From the NCBI RefSeq assembly GCF_008634025.1, contig NZ_PDCM01000002.1, positions 1,364,001 to 1,428,000 of the forward strand: DNA of 64,000 bases. Direction: 5' to 3'. The position numbers and the translations under genes were made by a program. This DNA is from Streptomyces albofaciens JCM 4342 (GTDB taxonomy: Bacteria; Actinomycetota; Actinomycetes; Streptomycetales; Streptomycetaceae). Positions 34,588 to 42,764 of the stretch are shown piece after piece (the first letter of the stretch is position 1; the number at the start of each line of letters is the position of its first letter). The notes under the pieces were generated by a model. That model was not told where the DNA came from and ran no database searches. It worked only from the letters and a program-made list of their open reading frames with translations.

Positions 34588-35403
34588 ATGGGTGTCTCCA
34601 CCGCCGTCACGCTGTCCCGCCCCGAGGACGGCATCGCGCTCGTCACCGTCGACCGGCCGCCGGTCAACGCCCTGCCCGTACAGGGGTGGTTCGACCTCGC
34701 CGACGCGGTACGGGCGGCCGGCCGCGACCCCGGCACCCGCTGCGTGCTGCTCGCCGCCGCCGGGCGCGGGTTCAACGCGGGGGTGGACATCAAGGAGTTG
34801 CGGCGGACGCCGGGGTACGGCGCGCTGCTCGGCGTCAACCGCGGGTGCCACGCGGCGTTCGGCGCCGTGTACGACTGCGAGGTGCCGGTCGTCGCCGCCG
34901 TGCAGGGCCACTGCCTGGGCGGCGGGGTCGGGCTGGTCGGCAACGCGGACGCGATCGTGGCGAGCGAGGACGCGACGTTCGGCCTGCCGGAGCTGGACCG
35001 CGGCGCGCTCGGCGCGGCCACCCACCTCGCTCGGCTCGTCCCGCCGCACCTGATGCGCACCCTCTACTACACCTCGCGCACCGTGACCGCCGCCGAACTC
35101 CACCGGCACGGCGCAGTGTGGGAGGTGGTGCCGCGCGAAGCGCTGCTGGCGGCGGCGCTCGCGCTGGCCGGGGAGATCGCCGCCAAGGACGGGTACCTGC
35201 TGCGGCTGGCCAAGGCCGCCATCAACGGCATCGACCCCGTCGACGTGCACCGCAGTTACCGCTTCGAGCAGGGCTTCACCTTCGAGGCCAACCTCAGCGG
35301 AGTGGCCGACCGGCACCGGGACGCGTTCGGGAACGGGACGCCGCACCCGGCGGAACACACCGGCGCGCCGGGCGCCACCTCCCCTACAGAGGAGCCGAGT
35401 TGA
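34588..35403 (+). CDS. echA20: EchA20-like (7aS)-7a-methyl-1,5-dioxo-indene-carboxyl-CoA hydrolase, steroid D-ring opening
   Basis: 271-residue crotonase. It follows EchA20 (Rv3550) almost throughout: PPVNALPVQGWFDLADAV, GRGFNAGVDIKELRRT (oxyanion loop), VNRGCHAAFGAVYDCEVPV, GHCLGGGVGLVGNADAIVA, FGLPELDRGALGAATHLARLVP, and YRFEQGFTFEANLSGVAD near the end. EchA20 hydrolyses the D ring of the HIP-derived CoA thioester. The C-terminal extension after this is Pro/Thr-rich. First gene of the rightward ipd operon; TAGCTG about eight bases before the ATG and lack of a close ribosome site leave open a leaderless start. The stop overlaps the ipdA start. Confidence 0.9.
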   Translation: MGVSTAVTLSRPEDGIALVTVDRPPVNALPVQGWFDLADAVRAAGRDPGTRCVLLAAAGRGFNAGVDIKELRRTPGYGALLGVNRGCHAAFGAVYDCEVPVVAAVQGHCLGGGVGLVGNADAIVASEDATFGLPELDRGALGAATHLARLVPPHLMRTLYYTSRTVTAAELHRHGAVWEVVPREALLAAALALAGEIAAKDGYLLRLAKAAINGIDPVDVHRSYRFEQGFTFEANLSGVADRHRDAFGNGTPHPAEHTGAPGATSPTEEPS

Positions 35404-36323
35404 CCGACAAAACCATGACGGCCGACGATGTCGCGGCCCGCCTGGCGAGCGGTATGACGATCGGCATCGGCGGCTGGGGCTCGCGCCGGAAGCCGATGGC
35501 GCTCGTACGGGCCCTGCTGCGGTCCCCGCTGACGGACCTGACCATCGTCTCCTGCGGCGGCCCGGACGTGGGGCTGCTGGCCGCCGCCGGGAAGATCCGC
35601 CGGCTGGTCGTGCCCTTCGTCACCCTGGACTCGATCCCGCTGGAGCCGCACTTCCGCGCGGCACGCGAGCGTGGCGCCTTCGCGCTGACCGAGCTGGACG
35701 AGGCGATGTTCATGTGGGGGCTGACAGCGGCCGGCCAGCGGCTGCCCTTCCTGCCGGTACGGGCCGGGCCGGGGTCCGACGTGCTGCGGGTCAACCCCCA
35801 CATCCGTACGGTGACCTCGCCGTACGCGGACGGTGAGGAGCTGGCCGCCGTCCCCGCGCTGCGGCTGGACGCGGCGCTGGTGCACCTCAACCGGGCGGAC
35901 GCGCGGGGCAACGGGCAGTACCTGGGCCCCGATCCGTACTTCGACGACCTCTTCTGCGAGGCGGCGGACGCGGCATACGTCTCGTGCGAGCGGATCGTGT
36001 CCGGCGCGGAGCTGGGCCGGGCGGGGTGCCCGCGGACGCTGCTGGTCAGCCGGATGTTCGTCAGCGGTGTCGTCGAGGCGCCGCGCGGCGCGCACTTCAC
36101 CTCGTGCGCGCCGGACTACGGGCGGGACGAGGCGTTCCAGCGGGCGTACGTACGGGCGGCGGCGGACCCGGACGCCTGGGCCGCGTTCGCCGGGCGCTTC
36201 CTGTCGGGCGACGAGGACGACTACCACGCCGCGGTCGCCGCCTTCAGCGAGGAGACCGCCGAGGAGACCACGGGGAAGCCCACCGGAGGGACCGTCGAGA
36301 AGACCGCCGGGGAGCGCCCATGA
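35400..36323 (+). CDS. ipdA: IpdA-like COCHEA-CoA hydrolase subunit alpha, steroid C-ring opening
   Basis: 307 residues of the CoA-transferase family I fold. RLASGMTIGIGGWGSRRKPM, LLRSPLTDLTIVS, QRLPFLPVRAGPGSDV, PALRLDAALVHLNRADARGN and DPYFDDLF match mycobacterial IpdA (Rv3551). IpdAB hydrolyses the last carbocycle (ring C) in steroid catabolism and is not a transferase. TTG at 35400 was chosen because GAGGAG lies five bases upstream and it overlaps the echA20 stop; an ATG at 35415 is an alternative. The C-terminal 30 residues (Glu/Thr/Lys-rich) extend beyond the usual end. Its stop overlaps the ipdB ATG, as expected for subunits made together. Confidence 0.92.
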   Translation: MTDKTMTADDVAARLASGMTIGIGGWGSRRKPMALVRALLRSPLTDLTIVSCGGPDVGLLAAAGKIRRLVVPFVTLDSIPLEPHFRAARERGAFALTELDEAMFMWGLTAAGQRLPFLPVRAGPGSDVLRVNPHIRTVTSPYADGEELAAVPALRLDAALVHLNRADARGNGQYLGPDPYFDDLFCEAADAAYVSCERIVSGAELGRAGCPRTLLVSRMFVSGVVEAPRGAHFTSCAPDYGRDEAFQRAYVRAAADPDAWAAFAGRFLSGDEDDYHAAVAAFSEETAEETTGKPTGGTVEKTAGERP

Positions 36324-37135
36324 CAGCCGAGGCCGGGCCCATGACCGTCACCCGCGCCGAGTACTGCGTGGCGGCCTGCGCCGACGTCTGGCGCGGCGCG
36401 GGCGAGGTACTCGCCTCCCCCATGGGCACCGTCCCCGCCCTCGGCGCCCGGCTCGCGAAGCTCACCTTCTCCCCCGGCCTGCTGCTGACGGACGGCGAGG
36501 CGCTGCTCGTCGGCGACGTGCCGGAGCCCGGGGACGGGGCGCCGGTGGCGGAGGGCTGGCTCCCCTACCGCCGTCACCTGGCGCTGGTCGCCACGGGCCG
36601 CCGGCACGTCATGATGGGCGCGAGCCAGATCGACCGGTACGGCAACCAGAACATCTCCTGCATCGGGGACTGGGCGCGCCCGTCGCGGCAGCTGCTCGGG
36701 GTGCGCGGCGCGCCCGTCAACACGCTCAACCACCCGACCAGCTACTGGGTACCCAGGCACTCGCCCCGAACCTTCGTCGAGCGCGTCGACATGGTGTGCG
36801 GCGTGGGGTACGACCGGGCCGCGGCGGCCGGGCCGTCCGCCACCCGCTACCACGATGTCCGGGAGGTCGTGAGCGACCTCGGGGTCTTCGACTTCGCCAC
36901 GCCGGACCGCACGATGCGGATCCGGTCGCTGCACCCCGGCGTGCGGCTGGCGGACGTACGGGAGGCCACCGGGTTCGCGCTGCGCATGCCGGACGGGGCG
37001 ATGCCGGACGCCAGGACGCCGGACGGCGGGGTGCCCGCAACCCGCGCGCCGGACGCCGCCGAGCTGCGGCTGATCCGCGAGGTGCTCGATCCCGGCGGAA
37101 TGCGCGACCGGGAGGTGCCGCCGTGCGGACCCTGA
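36320..37135 (+). CDS. ipdB: IpdB-like COCHEA-CoA hydrolase subunit beta
   Basis: 271 residues, partner of IpdA. TRAEYCVAACADVWRGAGE, ASPMGTVPALGARLAKLTFS, LLLTDGEALL, GRRHVMMGASQIDRYGNQNI, VNTLNHPTSYWVPRHS and VSDLGVFDFATPDRTMR follow Rv3552 closely. Together the subunits hydrolyse COCHEA-CoA to the linear MOODA-CoA. ATG at 36320 overlaps the ipdA stop (ATGA). An internal insert near residue 235 contains a short duplication (MPDGAMPDARTPDGG) absent from the mycobacterial protein. The 3' end overlaps the ipdC start by 13 bp. Confidence 0.92.
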   Translation: MTAEAGPMTVTRAEYCVAACADVWRGAGEVLASPMGTVPALGARLAKLTFSPGLLLTDGEALLVGDVPEPGDGAPVAEGWLPYRRHLALVATGRRHVMMGASQIDRYGNQNISCIGDWARPSRQLLGVRGAPVNTLNHPTSYWVPRHSPRTFVERVDMVCGVGYDRAAAAGPSATRYHDVREVVSDLGVFDFATPDRTMRIRSLHPGVRLADVREATGFALRMPDGAMPDARTPDGGVPATRAPDAAELRLIREVLDPGGMRDREVPPCGP

Positions 37136-38187
37136 CCACCGCGCTCACCGAGCTGACCGGCGTCCGGCACCCGATCGTGCAGCCCGGCATGGGCTGGGTC
37201 GCCGGGCCGCGCCTGGTCTCCGCCACCGCCGAGGCCGGGGCGCTCGGCATCCTGGCCTCGGCCACCATGTCCGCGGAGCGGCTGCGGGCCGCGGTGCGCG
37301 AGGTGGCGGCCCGTACGGACCGGCCGTTCGGCGTCAATCTGCGGGCGGACGCCGGGGACGCCGCGGAGCGGGTGCGGATCATCATCGAGGAGGGCGTACG
37401 GGTGGCCTCGTTCGCCCTGGCGCCCTCGCGGGAGCTGATCGCCCGGCTGAAGGACGCGGGCGTGGTCGTCATCCCCACGGTGGGGGCGCGGCGGCACGCG
37501 GAGAAGGTCGCCGCGTGGGGCGCGGACGCGGTGGTCGTCCAGGGGGCCGAGGGTGGCGGGCACACCGGTGAGGTGGCCACCACCGTGCTGCTGCCGCAGG
37601 TCGTGGACGCGGTGGACATCCCGGTCGTGGCGGCCGGCGGCTTCCACGACGGGCGCGGGCTGGTGGCCGCCCTGGCCTTCGGCGCGGCGGGCGTGGCCAT
37701 GGGCACGCGCTTCCTGCTCACCTCCGACAGCACCGTCCCGGCCGCGGTCAAGGCACGCTATCTGGCCGCCTCGGTCCGGGACGTGACGGTGACGCGGAAG
37801 GTGGACGGGCTGCCGCACCGGATGCTGCGCACGGACCTGGTCACCGCCCTCGAACGGTCCGGGCGTCCGGCGGCCCTGCTGCGCGCCGTGCGGCACGCGG
37901 CGGCGTTCCGGAAACAGGCGGGCACGGGCTGGGCCCGTATGGTGCGCGACGGGCTGGCCATGAAGCGCGGCGCGGAGCTGACCTGGAGCCAGGTGCTGCT
38001 GGCCGCGAACACGCCGATGATGCTGCGGGCGGGGCTGGTGGAGGGCCGTACGGACGCCGGGGTGCTGGCGTCCGGCCAGGTGGCGGGGCTCATCGACGAC
38101 CTGCCGTCCTGTGCGGAACTGGTCGGCCGCGTCATGGCCGAGGCGGCGGCGACGCTGGACCGGCTGGAGGCGGGCCACCCGGCCTGA
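37123..38187 (+). CDS. ipdC: IpdC-like FMN-dependent oxidoreductase (nitronate monooxygenase family)
   Basis: 354 residues with a TIM-barrel FMN fold: HPIVQPGMGWVAGPRLVSAT at the N-terminus, then GALGILASATM, VQGAEGGGHTGEVATTVLLP and IPVVAAGGFHDGRGLVAALA, which form the flavin phosphate site. It matches IpdC (Rv3553) of the mycobacterial HIP pathway, which acts on a HIP-derived CoA thioester before ring opening; the exact redox step is recalled less firmly than its place in the pathway. GTG at 37123 follows GGAGG and lies inside ipdB, so the two are coupled. Last gene of the rightward echA20-ipdABC operon; it is followed by hairpin repeats. Confidence 0.88.
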   Translation: MRTLTTALTELTGVRHPIVQPGMGWVAGPRLVSATAEAGALGILASATMSAERLRAAVREVAARTDRPFGVNLRADAGDAAERVRIIIEEGVRVASFALAPSRELIARLKDAGVVVIPTVGARRHAEKVAAWGADAVVVQGAEGGGHTGEVATTVLLPQVVDAVDIPVVAAGGFHDGRGLVAALAFGAAGVAMGTRFLLTSDSTVPAAVKARYLAASVRDVTVTRKVDGLPHRMLRTDLVTALERSGRPAALLRAVRHAAAFRKQAGTGWARMVRDGLAMKRGAELTWSQVLLAANTPMMLRAGLVEGRTDAGVLASGQVAGLIDDLPSCAELVGRVMAEAAATLDRLEAGHPA

Positions 38188-38200
38188 GCGGGCCGCCGCC

Positions 38201-38300
38201 GGAACCCGTACCGTACGGGCTCCCCGGAACCCGTACCGTACGGGCCCCCTGGGAGCCGCACGGTACGGACCGCCGCCGAGCCCGCACCGCACGGGCCGCC
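38201..38300 (+). repeat. Hairpin-forming tandem repeats after ipdC
   Basis: A 25-bp unit starting GGAACCCGTACCGTACGGG is repeated exactly in its first 20 bases at 38201 and 38226; two decayed copies follow to about 38300. Each unit contains CCCGTA-CCG-TACGGG, a 6-bp hairpin, so the array could act as a terminator as well as being a repeat. Confidence 0.8.
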
Positions 38301-38428
38301 GCCCCGCCACCCGGCTCGAACACACGCCCCGAATATCGAACGGGACTCCGGCGGACTACGGTGGGGACCGACGAGAAAGGGTGCCCGTGGTGCCGCCGCG
38401 GGCGCAGGTTTCCATCGGGGGAGATCAG

Positions 38429-38740
38429 ATGCGCAAGTTCCTCGCCACGGCCGTCGCGGTGACGGCGCTCAGCACGACGCTCGGCCTGGCCACGGCGTCG
38501 CAGGCCGCCGCGGCCCCACGGGCGCCGCAGTGCGCCAAGGTGATGAAGTACTTCACCAAGGACCACCAGCGGTTCGTCCGGCTGAAGAACCTCTGCAAGC
38601 AGCGCCCGGCCTGCTACACGATCGTCGTACCGGCCCGGCCCGCCGTGAACGGCCGTCTCGCCAAGGCCCGGACGAAGGACGTCCGGTACGGCACGGACCG
38701 GGGGCCGCGCGCCCTGTATGTGAAGAACCGAGCCTGCTGA
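38429..38740 (+). CDS. Small secreted four-cysteine protein (unknown function)
   Basis: 103 residues. A signal peptide (MRKFLATAVAVTALSTTLGL onward, cleavage near SQAAAA) is followed by a mature part of about 70 basic residues with four cysteines (QCAK, LCKQ, ACYT and a C-terminal RAC), enough for two disulfides. ATG at 38429 follows GGGGGAG. It is a separate unit between the ipdC repeats and the fadA6 terminator. No family is recognised; it does not look like part of the steroid pathway. Confidence 0.75.
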   Translation: MRKFLATAVAVTALSTTLGLATASQAAAAPRAPQCAKVMKYFTKDHQRFVRLKNLCKQRPACYTIVVPARPAVNGRLAKARTKDVRYGTDRGPRALYVKNRAC

Positions 38741-38753
38741 CGCGGAGACACCG

Positions 38754-38780
38754 CCGGACCGGGGCCCCGCCCCGGTCCGG
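38754..38780. terminator. Bidirectional terminator between secreted-protein gene and fadA6
   Basis: Perfect 11-bp stem (38754-38764 and 38770-38780, 5-nt loop) between convergent genes. Confidence 0.75.
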
Positions 38781-38782
38781 GT

Positions 38783-39940
38783 TCACAGCCGTTCGAGCAC
38801 CGTCACATTGGCCTGTCCGCCGCCCTCGCACATCGTCTGGAGGCCGTAGCGCCCGCCGGTGCGCTCCAGCTCGTGCAGCAGCGTCGCCATGAGCCGGCAC
38901 CCGGTCGCGCCGAGCGGGTGCCCGAGCGCGATGGCGCCGCCGTTGACGTTGACCCGGGCGGGGTCGGCGCCGGTCTCCTTGAGCCAGGCCAGCACGACCG
39001 GCGCGAACGCCTCGTTGATCTCCACGAGGTCGATGGCGTCGAGGCGCAGCCCGGTCTTCTTCAGGGCGTGCGCGGTGGCCGGGATCGGCGCGGTCAGCAT
39101 CCGGATGGGGTCCTCGCCGCGCACGGACAGGTGGTGGACGCGGGCGCGCGGCGTCAGACCGTGGTCCCGTACGGCCCGTTCGCTCGCCAGCAGCAGGGCC
39201 GCCGCGCCGTCCGAGACCTGGGAGGAGACGGCGGCGGTGAGCCGCCCGCCGGGCACCACGGGCGGCAGGGCCGCCATCTTCGCTGCGGACGTGTCGCGCC
39301 GCGGCCCCTCGTCGGCCGCCACCTCTCCGTACGGGACCACCTCGCGGGTGAAACGCCCCTCGTCGAGGGCGCGCACGGCCCGCCGGTGCGAGCGCAGCGC
39401 GTACTCCTCCATGTCCGTGCGGGACAGGCCCCACTGCTCGGCGATCAGCTCGGCGCCGTGGAACTGGTCGACGGGCCGGTCGCCGTAGCGGGCGCGCCAG
39501 CCCGCGCTGCCCGCGTACGGGCCCTCGGTCAGGCCGAGCGGTTCGGCGGCCCGGCGGCTGGCGAACGCGATGGGGACCATCGACATGTTCTGGGTGCCGC
39601 CCGCGACCACCAGGTCCTGGGTGCCGGAGAGCACGCCCTGCGCCGCGAAGTGGACGGCCTGCTGGGAGGAGCCGCACTGCCGGTCCACGGTGACGCCCGG
39701 CACCTCCTCGGGCAGCCCGGCCGCCAGCCAGCTGGTCCGGGCGATGTCACCGGCCTGCGGGCCGACGGCGTCCAGGCAGCCGAAGACCACGTCGTCCACG
39801 GCGGCCGGGTCCACGCCCGTGCGCGCCATCAGCGCTTTGAGCACGTGGGCGCCGAGGTCGGCCGGGTGCGCGGCGGCGAGTGCGCCGCCGCGCTTGCCGA
39901 CGGGGGTGCGCAGCGCGTCGATGATGTAGGCCTCGGCCAT
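38783..39940 (-). CDS. fadA6: FadA6-like thiolase of steroid C/D-ring catabolism
   Basis: 385-residue thiolase. VTVDRQCGSSQQAVHFAAQ has the nucleophilic Cys; [27 protein letters not shown] and MCEGGGQANVT complete the active site. The N-terminus AEAYIIDALRTPVGKRGGAL and the stretch GDIARTSWLAAGLPEEVPG match mycobacterial FadA6 (Rv3556c) more than the general thiolase at 9.9 kb. It should carry out thiolytic cleavage of ring-opened CoA intermediates after IpdAB and the FadE31/32 step. ATG at 39940 follows GAGGAG. It is the last gene of the ipdF-kstR2-fadA6 transcript (63 bp after kstR2). Confidence 0.92.
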   Translation of the reverse strand: MAEAYIIDALRTPVGKRGGALAAAHPADLGAHVLKALMARTGVDPAAVDDVVFGCLDAVGPQAGDIARTSWLAAGLPEEVPGVTVDRQCGSSQQAVHFAAQGVLSGTQDLVVAGGTQNMSMVPIAFASRRAAEPLGLTEGPYAGSAGWRARYGDRPVDQFHGAELIAEQWGLSRTDMEEYALRSHRRAVRALDEGRFTREVVPYGEVAADEGPRRDTSAAKMAALPPVVPGGRLTAAVSSQVSDGAAALLLASERAVRDHGLTPRARVHHLSVRGEDPIRMLTAPIPATAHALKKTGLRLDAIDLVEINEAFAPVVLAWLKETGADPARVNVNGGAIALGHPLGATGCRLMATLLHELERTGGRYGLQTMCEGGGQANVTVLERL

Positions 39941-40003
39941 GCGGGCTCCTCGGTCGTCGGGGCGTGCGGAGCGTGCGCGGTGCCGCCCGGAGGCGCCGTT
40001 CGG

Positions 40004-40630
40004 TCAGTCCCGCACGGCGATGCCGTCCAGCACCATCGACAGGTACTGGCGGGCGATCTCCTCCGGGCCGTGGTGCCCGCCCGGCCGGTACCAGCTCGCG
40101 GCGACCCAGACGGTGTCGCGGACGAACCGGTAGGTCAGGCGGACGTCGAGGTCGGGGCGGAAGACACCGTCGGCGACGCCGCGTTCCAGGGTGCCGAGCC
40201 ACGCCTTCTCGAACTTCTGCCGGGAGTCGGCGAGATAGCCGAAGCGCGGCTTCCCGGCGAGCTGCCGGGACTCCTTCTGGTAGATGGCGACGGCGGCGCG
40301 GTGCCGGTCGATCTCCCGGAACGACTCGGTGACCAGGGCCTCGATGGTCTCCCGGGGGCCGAGTCCGGCCGCGAGCACCGCGTCGTAGCCGGCCCACAGC
40401 TCGTCCAGGAAGCTGCTGAGGATCTCGTCCAGCATCGATTCCTTGGAGTCGAAGTGGTAGTAGAGGCTGCCCGCGAGCAGCCCGGCCTCGTCCGCGATGC
40501 GGCGTACGGTCGTCGCGTCGTAGCCGTGGGCGGCGAACACCTCGGCGGCGGTGGCGAGCAGTTCTCGCCGGCGGGCGGGCGACGGCGGGGTCGCGGCGGC
40601 CGGCTTCTCGTTCTTCTTCGCGGTGGGCAC
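40004..40630 (-). CDS. kstR2: KstR2-like TetR repressor of HIP (steroid C/D-ring) catabolism
   Basis: 208 residues. The HTH contains AAEVFAAHGYDATTVRRIAD and AGLLAGSLYYHFDSKESMLD. The ligand domain shares with mycobacterial KstR2 (Rv3557c) the stretches VAIYQKESRQLAGKPRFGYL, VFRPDLDVRLTYRFVRDTVW and WYRPGG plus QYLSMVLDGI. KstR2 is released from DNA by HIP-CoA. GTG at 40630 follows GGGGAGGG; an ATG eight bases upstream is in another frame. It lies between the ipdF-like and fadA6 genes in one transcript, and two KstR2-like palindromes flank the cluster's divergent promoters, so it very likely regulates both units and itself. Confidence 0.92.
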   Translation of the reverse strand: MPTAKKNEKPAAATPPSPARRRELLATAAEVFAAHGYDATTVRRIADEAGLLAGSLYYHFDSKESMLDEILSSFLDELWAGYDAVLAAGLGPRETIEALVTESFREIDRHRAAVAIYQKESRQLAGKPRFGYLADSRQKFEKAWLGTLERGVADGVFRPDLDVRLTYRFVRDTVWVAASWYRPGGHHGPEEIARQYLSMVLDGIAVRD

Positions 40631-40651
40631 CGGCTCATTGTCCCTCCCCGG

Positions 40652-41488
40652 TCACGCGCGCTGGCTGCTGACCGCGACCGTCTCGCCGGTCATGTACGAG
40701 GCGTAGTCGCTGGCCAGGAAGACGATGACGTTGGCGACCTCCCACGGCTCGGCGGAGCGCCCGAACGCCTCCCGGGCGGTCAGCTCGCTCAGCAGTTCCT
40801 CGTCGGCGACCTTCGCCAGGTGCGGGTGGGTGGCCAGGCTGGGCGAGACGGCGTTGACCCGGACGCCGTGGGCGGCGGCCTCGACGGCGGCGCAGCGGGT
40901 CAGCGCCATCACCCCGGCCTTGGCGGCGGCGTAGTGCGCCTGGCCGCGCTGGGCCCGCCAGCCGACGACGGAGGCGTTGTTGACGATGACGCCGCCCCGG
41001 CCGCCCGCGCGCATCCGCCGCAGCGCGGCCCGGGTGCAGCGGAAGGTCCCGTTGAGGGTGACGTCGAGGACGGCGGTCCACTGCGCGTCGGTCATCTCCA
41101 CCAGGTCGGCGTTGCCGCCGAGTCCGGCGTTGTTGACGACCACGTCCAGCCGTCCGTGCCGTCGCTCGACGCCGTCGAAGAGGGCGGTGACCTGGGCCTC
41201 GTCGGTGACGTCGCAGGGCAGCGCCGCGACCCGCGCGGCGCCGAACTCGGCGGCGAGCGCCGCCTCGGACTCCTTCAGACGCCGGGTGTGCGCGTCGGAG
41301 AGCACCACGTCCGCGCCCTCCTCCAGGAGCCGGCGGGCGGTGGCGCCGCCGATGCCGGTGCCCGCCGCGGCGGTGACGACCGCCGTCCGGCCGGCGAGCA
41401 GGCCGTGTCCGGGGACGTACGGGGGTGCCTGGGAAACCCGGGGAGCCGGGGGTGCCGGGTGCGCCGTCGGAGGCTTCTCGGGCGTCAT
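40652..41488 (-). CDS. ipdF: IpdF-like SDR, 5-hydroxy-HIP-CoA dehydrogenase type
   Basis: 278-residue SDR. GHGLLAGRTAVVTAAAGTGI (cofactor site), DVTDEAQVTALFDG, NNAGLGGNADLVEMTDAQW, NNASVVGWRAQRGQAHYAAA with Tyr/Lys of the active site, and FLASDYASYMTGETVAVS match mycobacterial IpdF (Rv3559c), which interconverts the 5-hydroxy and 5-oxo forms of HIP-CoA. A Pro-rich 25-residue N-terminus is extra. No ribosome site precedes the ATG, but TAGCGT ends six bases upstream on the coding strand, so translation may be leaderless. First gene of the transcript with kstR2 and fadA6, divergent from fadE31 across a KstR2-like operator. Confidence 0.9.
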   Translation of the reverse strand: MTPEKPPTAHPAPPAPRVSQAPPYVPGHGLLAGRTAVVTAAAGTGIGGATARRLLEEGADVVLSDAHTRRLKESEAALAAEFGAARVAALPCDVTDEAQVTALFDGVERRHGRLDVVVNNAGLGGNADLVEMTDAQWTAVLDVTLNGTFRCTRAALRRMRAGGRGGVIVNNASVVGWRAQRGQAHYAAAKAGVMALTRCAAVEAAAHGVRVNAVSPSLATHPHLAKVADEELLSELTAREAFGRSAEPWEVANVIVFLASDYASYMTGETVAVSSQRA

Positions 41489-41504
41489 GGCCGTACGCTA
41501 ACCT

Positions 41505-41518
41505 ACCAAACACTTGTT
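41505..41518. promoter_or_regulatory. KstR2-like operator in divergent promoter (ipdF / fadE31)
   Basis: ACCAAACACTTGTT matches AnCAAGnnCTTGnT at all fixed positions but one (G to A). It is bracketed by CTAAC and GTTAG, and lies over the -35 side of the predicted leftward promoter. Confidence 0.65.
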
Positions 41519-41566
41519 AGGGAACGGTCCCGGAAGAGCCCGCCGCCGCCCCAGGGAGGCCGCTCG

Positions 41567-42736
41567 ATGGATCTCGGACTCACCGCGGCGGACGCGGAGT
41601 TCCGGCGGGAAGCGCGGGACTGGCTGGCCGCCCATGTGCCCGCCGAACCGCTGCCCTCCCTGGAGACGGCGGAGGGGTTCGCCGCCCACCGGGAGTGGGA
41701 GCGCGAGCTGTACACCGGACGCTGGTCGGCCGTGACCTGGCCGGAGGCGTACGGCGGGCGCGGCGCTTCGCTGCTCAGGTGGCTGCTGTTCGAGGAGGAG
41801 TACTACGCGGCGCGCGCTCCCGGCCGGGTCTCCCAGAACGGTGTCAGTCTGCTCGCCCCCACCCTCTTCGAGCACGGTACACAGGAGCAGTTGGCGCGCG
41901 TTCTGCCCGCGATGGCGAGCGGCGCGACCATCTGGGCGCAGGCCTGGTCCGAACCCGGCGCCGGTTCCGACCTCGCCGCACTGCGCTCGTCCGCCGTACG
42001 GACCGACGGCGGCTGGCTGCTGCGCGGGCACAAGACGTGGTCGTCCCGGGCCGCCTTCGCGGACCGCGCCTTCGGGCTGTTCCGCAGCCACCCCGGCGCG
42101 GACCGGCCGCACAACGGCCTGACGTATCTGATGTTCGACCTGGCGGCGCCGGGCGTGACCGTGCGGCCCATCGGGCGCCTGGACGGCAAGCCGGCCTTCG
42201 CCGAGCTGTTCCTGGAGGACGTGTTCGTGCCGGACGCGGACGTGATCGGCGAGCCGGGGCAGGGCTGGCGGGTCGCCATGAGCACGGCAGGCAACGAACG
42301 CGGGCTGACGCTGCGCAGCCCCGGACGCTTCACGGCCGCCGCCGGCCGGCTCGCCGCCCTGTGGCGGGCCACCGCCGACCCGGCGGACACGGCGCTGCGC
42401 GACCGGGTCGCCGACGCGCTCATAGGAGCACGCGCCTACCAGCTCGCCGCCTACGCAGGCGTCGCACGCCTCACCGAGGGCGGCACCCCGGGCGCCGCGG
42501 CGAGCCTCACCAAGGTCTTCTGGTCCGAACTCGACATCGCCCTGCACGAGACCGCGCTCGACCTCCTCGGGCCGCGCGGCGAGCTGGCCGCCACCGCCAC
42601 CGAGGCGCCGGACCACGGCAGTTGGGCCGACGGCTGGATCTTCGCGCTGGCCGGCCCGGTCTACGCCGGCACGAACGAGATCCAGCGCGACATCATCGCC
42701 GAACGGCTGCTGGGCCTGCCGAAGGGACGGCGCTGA
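41567..42736 (+). CDS. fadE31: FadE31-like acyl-CoA dehydrogenase of steroid C/D-ring catabolism
   Basis: 389 residues. DLGLTAADAEFRREARDWLA, ITWPE-like VTWPEAYGGRGASLLRWLLF, APGRVSQNGVSLLAPTLFEH, AQAWSEPGAGSDLAALRS (FAD), GRLDGKPAFAELFLEDVFVP and GPVYAGTNEIQRDIIAERLL follow mycobacterial FadE31 (Rv3562). Glu in NERGLTLRSP is at the alternative catalytic-base position; the MCAD-type position is Ala (YAGTNE). FadE31 works as an alpha2beta2 complex with FadE32 or FadE33, and the next gene supplies such a partner. ATG at 41567 follows GGGAGG. First gene of the rightward unit from the second KstR2-like operator. Confidence 0.9.
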   Translation: MDLGLTAADAEFRREARDWLAAHVPAEPLPSLETAEGFAAHREWERELYTGRWSAVTWPEAYGGRGASLLRWLLFEEEYYAARAPGRVSQNGVSLLAPTLFEHGTQEQLARVLPAMASGATIWAQAWSEPGAGSDLAALRSSAVRTDGGWLLRGHKTWSSRAAFADRAFGLFRSHPGADRPHNGLTYLMFDLAAPGVTVRPIGRLDGKPAFAELFLEDVFVPDADVIGEPGQGWRVAMSTAGNERGLTLRSPGRFTAAAGRLAALWRATADPADTALRDRVADALIGARAYQLAAYAGVARLTEGGTPGAAASLTKVFWSELDIALHETALDLLGPRGELAATATEAPDHGSWADGWIFALAGPVYAGTNEIQRDIIAERLLGLPKGRR

Positions 42737-42764
42737 GCGGACCGCGCCGGTGAGAGGAGTGGGG

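Noticed and set aside
28983..38300. Tandem repeats as CRISPR arrays
   Set aside because: Units are directly adjacent or decayed, with no regular unique spacers and no cas genes.
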